Source: CAZNQW01 sp964575225 (lineage in GTDB: Bacteria; Chloroflexota; Anaerolineae; JAAYZQ01). From it: a stretch of 23,984 nucleotides of DNA. Position numbers and translations under genes: made by a program. This document shows, one piece after another, positions 8,442 through 15,404 of the stretch; within the stretch, counting starts at the first letter, position 1; each line of letters starts with the position of its first letter. Where the stretch lies: contig CAZNQW010000032.1 of the NCBI GenBank assembly GCA_964575225.1, positions 1 through 23,984 of the forward strand, in the 5' to 3' direction. The notes under the pieces are model-generated. The model saw only the letters and a list, made by a program, of their open reading frames with translations, had not been told where the DNA came from and made no database searches.

Positions 8442-10021
8442 GTAGCCGTGGGTAGCGGATCGGAATGGATCTCTCCCGGCACCGGCACATAGACGCCGTC
8501 TTCGAGTCGATACAGATCTTCGGGATCAAAGGTCATACTATCTCCCGGATGTCCTGGGAGCCAGGCGCCTCGGGTGACGATCGGCTCACCGAGGGTAAGG
8601 GCCGGATGTTCCTCCACCACGATGACGCTGTAGGGATTCTGATCGACGGTGCTAAACACCCAGACCGGATCGGACCAACGGTGCCGGTCATAGACCGTGA
8701 CCCAGGAGGGTTGCCACCAAGCCCACCAGGGCGCCCCCCGATCGACCAACCGGGCAGCGACCTCGCCGCCGGACGCCTGTACGCCAAAGACGCGCACCCG
8801 CTGCCCGCTCAGGTCCTGAGACCCCTCCTGGAGAAAATCGGGCTCCAGGTGAACGGCAAAGGATCGGCCCTTCATCGTCAGGCCAAAGAGGCATTGGTCT
8901 GCCTGACATCTCCAATCCTGGACCGCACCGACCAGGAACAGGCCCCGCTCGGCGGGCCACAGATCGCGCGCCGAGGGAAATCCCCGGTCGGATGGGTCCG
9001 GGTGGGCAGCCTCCAGGGCGACGGTGTCGGTGTATCCCAGGTAGACAGCCAGGCGGGCCCATTCGCCTTGATCGATCTCCTCGAAACGGATGGGGGCCGC
9101 CTGCGGCAGCGCCCGCGGATTGCCGACAAACCGCTGGTTGAGGATCGGAAACAGAGCCACCAAGGCGCACAGACAGGCAAAGATGAGCGCCACCAGGCCG
9201 AGAGCCAGTCGCCGATACAAACTCTGGCCCCCCTCCCTGCCCAGCATCTGGCGCAACCCACCCCTGGTGGGAGAGCCGCCCAGTTGGACAATCAAGGCCG
9301 TGGCATTGTCCCTGCCTCCCTGCTCGTTGGCCCGCTCGACCAACGCCTCGGCGGCCTGAGGGGGCGGCAAGGTACGAACCGTGTTCGCCATCTGCCGCTC
9401 CGCAACCTGACCACTCAGGCCATCGGTGCACAGCAGCAGCATGTCCCCTTCGCGCATCTCCATATCATAGAGATCCACCGCCACTTCGGGCCGGGTGCCC
9501 ATGGCCCGGGTGATCAGGTTGCGGTGAGGGTGGATGTCGGCCTCTTCTCGCGTCAGCAGGCCGGCCTGCACCTGCTCCTCCACCCAGGAGTGATCGACGG
9601 TGACCTGGTTAAACTGCCGACCGCGCAGCAGATAGAGCCGGCTATCGCCCACATTAGCGATCAACAGGCGACGTCCCAGGAGCACAGCCGCCACCAGGGT
9701 GGTGCCCATGCCGGCCTTGTCCTCATCCTCCTGGGCAAGCTCAAATACCGCTTTGTTGGCCCGCTCAAAAGCCTGCACCAGGCTCTCTTCCAAAGAGAGA
9801 TCGGTGTTGGCATAATACTCTTTCATGACCGACTGGACGGCTTCACGGCTGGCCACTCCCCCAGCCCGGTGCCCCCCCATGCCATCGGCCACGAGGAACA
9901 AGGCGCCCTTGTCGCGCAGGGTGGTCTCGTCGGCCGGTACAACGCTCTCTACAAAATCCTCGTTGTACCGCCGGACGCGCCCTGTATCACTTGCTTGACC
10001 AATACGTAACTCGAAATCCAT
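8417..10021 (-). CDS. Transmembrane PP2C phosphatase with large outer domain
   Basis: 534 residues. PP2C domain (about 4-247): YNEDF (19-23), LVADGMGGHRAG (43-54), GMGTTLVAAV, IANVGDSRLYL (121-131), CTDGLSG (198-204) and GRDNAT (236-241); metal-binding acids intact. One TM helix at about 272-292, then about 240 outer residues that I do not assign to a family: a globular region with Cys372 and Cys377, Trp-rich PWWAWWQPSWVTVYDRHRW, and VYVPVPGEIH near the end. Cytosolic phosphatase plus outer domain is the same layout as a receptor kinase, recalling mycobacterial PstP. ATG 10021 lacks a strong ribosome site but the domain begins directly after it. It is followed by a second PP2C of the same layout after 173 nt; the two catalytic domains are close paralogues (HSWVEEQVQAGLLT versus HSWVEEQVRAGLLT). 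Confidence 0.93.
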   Translation of the reverse strand: MDFELRIGQASDTGRVRRYNEDFVESVVPADETTLRDKGALFLVADGMGGHRAGGVASREAVQSVMKEYYANTDLSLEESLVQAFERANKAVFELAQEDEDKAGMGTTLVAAVLLGRRLLIANVGDSRLYLLRGRQFNQVTVDHSWVEEQVQAGLLTREEADIHPHRNLITRAMGTRPEVAVDLYDMEMREGDMLLLCTDGLSGQVAERQMANTVRTLPPPQAAEALVERANEQGGRDNATALIVQLGGSPTRGGLRQMLGREGGQSLYRRLALGLVALIFACLCALVALFPILNQRFVGNPRALPQAAPIRFEEIDQGEWARLAVYLGYTDTVALEAAHPDPSDRGFPSARDLWPAERGLFLVGAVQDWRCQADQCLFGLTMKGRSFAVHLEPDFLQEGSQDLSGQRVRVFGVQASGGEVAARLVDRGAPWWAWWQPSWVTVYDRHRWSDPVWVFSTVDQNPYSVIVVEEHPALTLGEPIVTRGAWLPGHPGDSMTFDPEDLYRLEDGVYVPVPGEIHSDPLPTATLQPVGDE

Positions 10022-10064
10022 GATGTTTGCCGTTTGGATCCTCTTCTTTCCGCCCCCCTCAAGC

Positions 10065-11261
10065 TCAGGCGCCGGGCGTGACCGGCTCGACGGACAACGG
10101 CGTAGCTTCGGGCGCCGGCGTAGCCGTGGGTCGTGGTGTCCTGGTCCGGGTCGGCGCCAGAGTCGCCGTGGGCGGATTTGTCGCCGTGGGCGATGCGATG
10201 GGCTGTGTAGGCCTCACAGTGGCCGCGGGCAGAGACTCGGCCGTTGGCGCAGGCAAAGAGCTTGGCGCCGCAGGCACTCCCCCCGATGGCCCGCCCCACA
10301 TGGTGCGCCCTGCCAGATACAAAGCCACCGCCAGCAGCACAACCGCCACCAACACCAACCCCACGCGGAGAATACTGCGCCCCCGATTCACTGGGGGAAT
10401 GGATCCCCTGACGGGCGTCCGAAGGCTGCCCGACCACGATGTTCCACCCGAGTCCAGCAGGGCGTGGATCAACTCGCTGGCCGTCGCGAACCGCTCGTTT
10501 GGAGCTTTGGCCAGCGCCTTGTAGAGGACCCGCTCCTGGCCCGCCGACATATCAGGGTTGACTCGGCGCGGAGAGGGAGGCTTGACCTCCAGATGTTGGG
10601 TCAACAGCACAATATCCTGGTCGCCCCGGACCGGAGGGTGTCCGGTCACCATTTCGTAAAGAACAGCGCCCAGCGAATAGATGTCACTCCAGGGCCCCAC
10701 CGGCCTGTCGCCGGCCGCCTGCTCGGGCGAGGCATAGGCCGGCGTGCACGCGTGGGTCTGGGCGCCACGGCGCTGGGCAATGCCAAAGTCGGCCAAAACC
10801 GCCCGCCCGTCGCCGGTGATCAGAATGTTCTCCGGCTTGATATCCAGGTGTACCCAATCCAGCCGGTGAACGGCATCCAGGGCCGTCGCAATGGGCTCGA
10901 GCAGATGGGCGGCAGCCTCGGGCCGCAGCCGATGATTTTGACGCTTGGCCCGTGTCAGAACGCTGTGCAGAGAATCGGCGATATACTCCAGGGCCACGTA
11001 CAGGCGCCCGTCGACCGCCTGGTCTACCTCATAAACCTGACGGATGTTGGGCACACCCAGTTGGATCAACTGGGCGGTCAAGCGGGCTTCGGCCTGGAAT
11101 TTGGCCAGAATCTCCTGATCGTAGCGCTCCAGGACCTTGAGGGCCACGTAGCGATCGAGGGAGGGTTGCCAGGCTTTGTATACGGTGGAATGCTGGCCCC
11201 TGCCCAATTCGATCAGCACTCGATAGCGTCCCAGATCGCGTCCTGCCAAGGATTGATCCAT
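10065..11261 (-). CDS. Transmembrane Ser/Thr kinase, non-RD type
   Basis: 398 residues. Hanks-type kinase domain (about 12-275): Gly-rich loop ELGRGQHSTVY, ATP-binding Lys42 (VALKVL), helix-C Glu58, catalytic loop HLDIKPEN (138-145; Asp140, Lys142, Asn145), DFG 158-160 and ASPEQ. The residue before the catalytic Asp is Leu, not Arg, so it is a non-RD kinase. The activation loop is short (QRRGAQTHACTPAY). TM helix at about 297-317, then only an Ala/Pro/Thr tail of about 80 residues with no folded outer domain. It may therefore not need loop phosphorylation or may respond to other components rather than to an external ligand. Start ATG 11261 has a weak ribosome site; GTG 11267 is possible. It lies 13 nt after the FHA/zinc-ribbon gene and 43 nt before a large PP2C. 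Confidence 0.92.
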   Translation of the reverse strand: MDQSLAGRDLGRYRVLIELGRGQHSTVYKAWQPSLDRYVALKVLERYDQEILAKFQAEARLTAQLIQLGVPNIRQVYEVDQAVDGRLYVALEYIADSLHSVLTRAKRQNHRLRPEAAAHLLEPIATALDAVHRLDWVHLDIKPENILITGDGRAVLADFGIAQRRGAQTHACTPAYASPEQAAGDRPVGPWSDIYSLGAVLYEMVTGHPPVRGDQDIVLLTQHLEVKPPSPRRVNPDMSAGQERVLYKALAKAPNERFATASELIHALLDSGGTSWSGSLRTPVRGSIPPVNRGRSILRVGLVLVAVVLLAVALYLAGRTMWGGPSGGVPAAPSSLPAPTAESLPAATVRPTQPIASPTATNPPTATLAPTRTRTPRPTATPAPEATPLSVEPVTPGA

Positions 11262-11274
11262 AAACACGAACCCG

Positions 11275-11901
11275 CTAGCTCACCACATAGAGTACCAGAA
11301 CGGCCAGCACGGTCAAAAAAGCGACGGCCAGGACGCCCAAAAGCAAAATCAAAATCCAGACCCCCGAACGGCTCTGGCGACCGGGAGGTGTCACCACCGT
11401 GGGCGCGGGAAAAGGCCGGGCGAGAACCGGGTCGGTCGGTGTGAGCGAACGAACCGTACGTTGTCTCTCCTGCGACACCCGGGGCGGCAACGAATGCCCG
11501 CAGCGCGCACAGACCTGGGCCTGGGGATGGTTCAGCATCCCGCAGGAACGGCAGGCAACCTGGCTGGCCATGACCTGGAGAACCCCCTGAGGCGGCGTCA
11601 AATCGCCAGCCCGATCGTGAGCGGCCACAAAGGTAAGGTGCCCATCACCGATCATGATCACGTCGTTATGGTTCAAGAATCGGGGGCGCTCCAGTCGCTG
11701 GCCGTTGACAAAGGTGCCGTTGGTACTGGTCAGATCCTCGATAATCACCCGGTCGCCCTGCTGCCACACCTGCGCATGGCGGCGTGATGCAAACTGGGCG
11801 TTCAGCACCAGGTCGTTGCTGGAACCCCGGCCAATGGTCATCTGTCGGCCGATGTCCACCTGACGGCGGCCCGACCGATCTTGCACAATAAACTCGCTCA
11901 T
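11275..11901 (-). CDS. FHA / zinc-ribbon / TM protein
   Basis: 208 residues. N-terminal FHA domain (about 1-95) with MTIGRGSSND, ASRRHAQ and DLTSTNGTFVNGQ. A small zinc-ribbon follows: Cys117, Cys120, Cys131, Cys134 (CRSC...CARC, two knuckles 10 residues apart). After a Pro/Thr linker there is one TM helix at about 184-206, at the very C-terminus (VWILILLLGVLAVAFLTVLA), making it tail-anchored with FHA and zinc ribbon in the cytosol. Its ATG overlaps the TGA of the PP2C gene upstream (ATGA), a sign of stoichiometric co-translation, and the next gene is a kinase 13 nt on. PP2C, reader and kinase thus form a compact triplet. Inferred job: membrane scaffold bringing phosphorylated partners to the kinase/phosphatase pair. 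Confidence 0.9.
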   Translation of the reverse strand: MSEFIVQDRSGRRQVDIGRQMTIGRGSSNDLVLNAQFASRRHAQVWQQGDRVIIEDLTSTNGTFVNGQRLERPRFLNHNDVIMIGDGHLTFVAAHDRAGDLTPPQGVLQVMASQVACRSCGMLNHPQAQVCARCGHSLPPRVSQERQRTVRSLTPTDPVLARPFPAPTVVTPPGRQSRSGVWILILLLGVLAVAFLTVLAVLVLYVVS

Positions 11902-12863
11902 CGTCCGAATAGATTCAACCCCACCACAACGCCCAACCCAATCAGCAAGAGGGCCGCCAGCGCCGCCAACAGGATGACCAGCGGGGAGCGCAGGCTCTCA
12001 GCCCCCTGCGGAAAGGACCGGGCAAAGGTATCCAGGGCATTCCGCCAGACCGCTGGACGCAACCAGGTCTCGGCGAACTCTTGGAGCGCCTGTCCCCGGG
12101 ACAACGGTCGCCCCGCCACTACCTCGACCAGGATGGCGCTGATGTTGTCGGCGCCGTCCTTTTCGTTGGCGGCGCGAACCAACCGTTCGACCGCCTTTTG
12201 CACGGGCAGCCGGCCGGCCATGGCACCGATTTCTTCCTCTGCCACCGGGCCGCTGAGGCCATCGGAGCACAGCAGCAGCCGATCGCCTTCCCTCAAGCTG
12301 ACAGGGGCAAACAGATCCACCTTAATCTCAGGCTTGCGGCCCAGCGCGCGGGTGATCACGTGGCGCCCGATCCCATAGTCCCGCCCACCTTTCATTCCGG
12401 CCAACAACGAATGGTCGTGCGAAATCTGGCGCAGTCGCCCATCGCGGAGCAGATAGGCGCGGCTGTCGCCCACGTTGGCCACCCAAAGCTCGTCGCCGCG
12501 GATCACCGCCGCCACCATCGTCGTCCCCCAGTCCCGTTTTTGGGACGATCCTCCGCGCCCAGGGGACCCAGTGACGAGGGCCCGATTGGCTGCCTCAATC
12601 GCCCGCCTCAAACTGGCGCCCACATCGGAGGCAGGATCGTCGACATAGGCGCGGATCGCCCGGTCAACGGCAATGCGGCTGGCCATCTCTCCGTTTTGGT
12701 GACCGCCCATGCCATCGGCGACGACGAACAGCGAGCCTTTGGAGTCAATTCGCTGCTCATCGGTCGGCTGGAACAGGCCCAACCAGTCCTCGTTGTGGGT
12801 GCGCTGTCGCCCCACATCGGAGAACTGGCCGACGTCGAGCGACAATCTGCGATGCCCGGCCAT
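11898..12863 (-). CDS. PP2C-family Ser/Thr phosphatase with C-terminal TM anchor
   Basis: 321 residues. Metal-dependent protein phosphatase domain (about 8-248) with the expected motifs: HNEDW (23-27), VVADGMGGHQNGE (metal-binding Asp50), GTTMVAAV (113-120), VANVGDSRAYL (128-138, Asp133), CSDGLSG (199-205) and ADNIS (238-242). All acidic metal ligands appear present, so it should be active on phospho-Ser/Thr. A linker and one TM helix at about 294-318 follow, with only a few residues beyond, so the catalytic domain is cytosolic and this copy has no outer domain, unlike the two larger PP2Cs downstream. ATG 12863 lies 27 nt after the previous stop; its own stop overlaps the next start by 4 nt (ATGA). 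Likely eraser for the kinases and FHA proteins of the cluster. Confidence 0.93.
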   Translation of the reverse strand: MAGHRRLSLDVGQFSDVGRQRTHNEDWLGLFQPTDEQRIDSKGSLFVVADGMGGHQNGEMASRIAVDRAIRAYVDDPASDVGASLRRAIEAANRALVTGSPGRGGSSQKRDWGTTMVAAVIRGDELWVANVGDSRAYLLRDGRLRQISHDHSLLAGMKGGRDYGIGRHVITRALGRKPEIKVDLFAPVSLREGDRLLLCSDGLSGPVAEEEIGAMAGRLPVQKAVERLVRAANEKDGADNISAILVEVVAGRPLSRGQALQEFAETWLRPAVWRNALDTFARSFPQGAESLRSPLVILLAALAALLLIGLGVVVGLNLFGR

Positions 12864-12890
12864 CTTACGCTCTCAACCTCTCCCGGTCGA

Positions 12891-13522
12891 TCACGGGCTG
12901 CCCGTCACGTCCCAAATGGTGATCACCAGATGGCTCGTCCCACCCAGTCCCTGCATCTTTTTGAACCCGGCCGATACCGACAGGCTCCACATCTGCGGGT
13001 CGGAAACGGGTGGGCCCACCTCGATGGCGTAGGGTGTTACGCCGGCAAAGAATTCGATCTGGGGCGCCGCCACCTGTCCGCTGACGCTGGTAGCGGCCTG
13101 GCTCCAGTTTCCCTCTATGGCGGCCTGCGAACCGTCGCTGGTAGAAATCTCGATACGGTACAGGTGACCGGGCTGCAAGGATTGTCCCGCGATCAATACC
13201 GGCGCCAGGGGTCCGACCGTCTCCTGACGGGCAATGGCCACCGGTTGTTCGCCGACCTCGACCTTGGGCACCTCGGCGGCCTGCCCCAGGGCAGGCGCAG
13301 CCACCGCCGTGATGGTCGGCTCGATCTGTGCTGCCGAGCCCACCTCGGAGGTGGGCACCACCGTGATCCCGCCCTCCGACTGGGTCAATCCTCCATCCGA
13401 TAATAATCGAGCTANNNNNNNNNNGCTACCAGCAACCCGATACCAATGAGAGCTAGGACAATCACGGCGACCAGGATGATAATAATGGTCCTGTCCCTGG
13501 AACTCATCTCTGAGAAAGCCAT
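12891..13522 (-). CDS. Membrane-anchored secreted protein, split by assembly gap
   Basis: Function unknown. The gene is broken by ten Ns at 13415-13424. Before the gap, ATG 13522 (with GGGAGGT just upstream at 13526-13532) encodes MAFSEMSSRDRTIIIILVAV and continues as one TM helix to about residue 33. After the gap the frame ...ARLLSDGGLTQSEGG runs on to TGA 12891 through a Val/Pro/Ala linker and a probable beta domain (GHLYRIEIS, IEGNWSQ, TSHLVITIWDVTG). Both flanks of the gap share TAGC; joined there, the two halves are in frame, giving about 205 residues. Read literally with ten Ns the frame hits TAG at once. It is therefore most likely one intact gene rather than a pseudogene. It precedes a PP2C gene by 27 nt. 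The outer domain is a candidate for ligand binding or envelope association. Confidence 0.7.
13415..13424. other. Assembly gap of 10 Ns
   Basis: Ten undetermined bases within the coding region of a membrane-anchored protein. Each side carries the same four bases (minus-strand TAGC), suggesting that the two sequence pieces actually overlap or abut and the gap length is arbitrary. Confidence 0.95.
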
Positions 13523-13588
13523 GCTACCTCCCTTTACCGCACCCCGCCCCGCAAGAATCCGGAATACCCACTCTGACTGACTTTTTAC

Positions 13589-14332
13589 TTAGAACTGCTG
13601 CCGCAACGACAACAACCATTCCAGGATTCGATCGATCTGCTTTTGGATGGCCGGATCGTCCCCCTTGATTTCGATGGGAATGGCCATATCCAGCGGAATG
13701 GCCGTATCGACGTGGATGGTCTGATCCACCTTAATCGGCACTTCCAGGTCGACGTGAAAGGTGGTATTGATCGGCACATCGATCGTAAAGGTCCCCAGCA
13801 CGCCGGCATCGATGGGCACCCGCACCGTGGTATTGATCGGGATGTCGCCCTTGAAGGGAAAGATCAGATCCTGCTTGAAGGGAATATCCCCCGAAAAGGG
13901 CACAGTCTGGTTAAAGCGATACTCGTAGGAAAAGCCCTCCCCTTCCAGATTCTGCAGGGCCGCAATGGCGGCGTCCAGGCCGTCGGCGGCGGTCTGGCCG
14001 ACGGAGAGCAGCTTGTAGATCAACACCCCGTTCAAGGCCAGGGAAGCCAAGCCAATCACCAGGGCCAGAATCGCCAGCGTCCACAGCGCCCTCGGAGGTC
14101 TGCCCGGTCGGCCCTGCTCCAGATAGTCGCCCTGGGGCACGACGATGGGCACCGGCGTGGGGATATGGTCCTGAGCGCTGTCGGTTGCCACTTGGACGAC
14201 GGGGACAGGCGGGCGGATGTCTACCGACTCCTCCTCCATCGGTGGCGCGGGAGCCTCCTCGCGAAGGCGTTGGATCTGCTGGCGAGAGATCGGTTGGGTG
14301 GGCCGGTCGTGCCTGTCTGGCTCGTTGCTCAT
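13589..14332 (-). CDS. Membrane-anchored repeat protein, unknown function
   Basis: 247 residues, family not recognised. The N-terminal 80 residues are polar, Pro- and Glu-rich and probably cytosolic. TM helix at about 82-108 (LWTLAILALVIGLASLALNG). The outer part begins with a short helix (TAADGLDAAIAALQNLEG), then about 85 residues (143-224) of a short repeat in which Val/Ile-Pro-Ile/Phe recurs every 8-12 residues: VPFSGD, IPFKQD, FPFKGD, IPINTT, VPIDAG, VPINTT, VPIKVD, IPLDMA, IPIEIK. This suggests a regular beta structure such as a beta-helix or ladder. A short amphipathic helix closes the protein. ATG 14332 overlaps the previous stop by one base, with AAGGGAGAGG just upstream; TTG 14335 is less likely. 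No enzyme motif was seen. Confidence 0.75.
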   Translation of the reverse strand: MSNEPDRHDRPTQPISRQQIQRLREEAPAPPMEEESVDIRPPVPVVQVATDSAQDHIPTPVPIVVPQGDYLEQGRPGRPPRALWTLAILALVIGLASLALNGVLIYKLLSVGQTAADGLDAAIAALQNLEGEGFSYEYRFNQTVPFSGDIPFKQDLIFPFKGDIPINTTVRVPIDAGVLGTFTIDVPINTTFHVDLEVPIKVDQTIHVDTAIPLDMAIPIEIKGDDPAIQKQIDRILEWLLSLRQQF

Positions 14333-15366
14333 CAATGCGCCTCTCCCTTTCTGCCCAATGCCTCCCGAACCCGCCTTTCGGCCTCGACCATGGGGCCTGT
14401 CATCGGGCTCTCTTCGGCGGTCATCGACTTGGCCACCGACAGGGTGGGATAGCCCGCCTGGCGCTCGGCCTGGAACTGGTTGGCAAACTGGCCGCTGCGG
14501 ATCTCGTCCAGGGCCTCCTGGAATTTCTGGGCAAGGTCCGACATCATGAACTGCATGGTGCGGACATAGCCACCGTACAGAGCCGTCGGCCCGTGGCTAT
14601 CGGAGGCGCGGTAAAAGCCTTTTTCCCGAAAGCTGCGAAAGACGTTCTCCATCTCTTCCGACATGTACATCTCCAGGACCATCGCCTCGGGTGGAATGCC
14701 CGCTTCGACGCCGATGGAAAAAGCGCTCAACACGGCGACGCCTATCACCGCGCCCATCGTCTGCTCGATAAAGAGATCCAGATCGGACTCGCGGCGCGCG
14801 TCCAATTCCATCGCGCCGCCCCACAGCACCCCCACCGCGTGGGCCAGCCCCAGGAGCCGCTTCCAGGCCTTGCCGCTGGCCTCCTGTTCGACCGAGACGT
14901 AAGCGAAAAAGCCCTGCTTGTCGAGAAATCGCTGGCGGGCGTTCTCGCCGGCCATACGCGGCGCCAGCAACAGCACATCGATCTGGGCCGGAGGGGCAAT
15001 CAGTCCGTAGGCCAGGTTATAGCCCGAGGCAAACACGATGGCCGATCCGGGCGTCAGGTTGGGTGCGATATCGGCGGCAAAGGCCTCGGGGATCACCTCG
15101 TCGGGCAGGAGGATCAGGATCACGTCCGAGGCCGCCACCGCTTGGCCGATGGGCAGCACCTCGAACCCCTCACTCCGGGCCAGGGCCGCATACTCGTCCT
15201 CGACGTTGCCGATCACGTGGGGGCTGATCCCCGAGTCGCGCAGGTTCAGGGCAAAGGAATGGCCCAGTAACCCAAAGCCCAACACCGCCACACGCTCGCC
15301 AACCAGGGCATCGGGCTCGGCGTCGTGAAGACCAAAAAACCGTAGAGGTGCATCCGCTTGTGTCAT
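14332..15366 (-). CDS. Ketol-acid-reductoisomerase-like NAD(P)-binding protein
   Basis: 344 residues. N-terminal Rossmann fold with VAVLGFGLLGHSFALNLRDSG (the nucleotide loop GFGLLG is at 30-35) followed by ALARSEGFEVLPIGQAVAASD and LLPDEVIPEAF, a pattern typical of IlvC (KARI). C-terminal helical region with DLFIEQ (D197, E201) and an acidic cluster near E232, matching the KARI metal-site spacing. Departures: the KARI motif FxHGxN reads FASGYN (His to Ser at 114), and the Lys of the APKGPG-like loop is Arg (APRMAGE). A true branched-chain amino acid enzyme is therefore doubtful; more likely a divergent reductase or reductoisomerase acting on another substrate, perhaps with the radical SAM enzyme upstream. 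ATG 15366 follows AAGGAG by 10 nt. Its stop overlaps the next start (TGATG), indicating coupled translation. Confidence 0.8.
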   Translation of the reverse strand: MTQADAPLRFFGLHDAEPDALVGERVAVLGFGLLGHSFALNLRDSGISPHVIGNVEDEYAALARSEGFEVLPIGQAVAASDVILILLPDEVIPEAFAADIAPNLTPGSAIVFASGYNLAYGLIAPPAQIDVLLLAPRMAGENARQRFLDKQGFFAYVSVEQEASGKAWKRLLGLAHAVGVLWGGAMELDARRESDLDLFIEQTMGAVIGVAVLSAFSIGVEAGIPPEAMVLEMYMSEEMENVFRSFREKGFYRASDSHGPTALYGGYVRTMQFMMSDLAQKFQEALDEIRSGQFANQFQAERQAGYPTLSVAKSMTAEESPMTGPMVEAERRVREALGRKGEAH

Positions 15367-15404
15367 TTGTGAGATTCTCCTTCCATGATGGCTTCACAGA
15401 TCCA

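Noticed and set aside
12891..13522. Pseudogene call for the gene with the N gap
   Set aside because: Both halves are in frame when joined at the shared TAGC; the interruption is an assembly feature.
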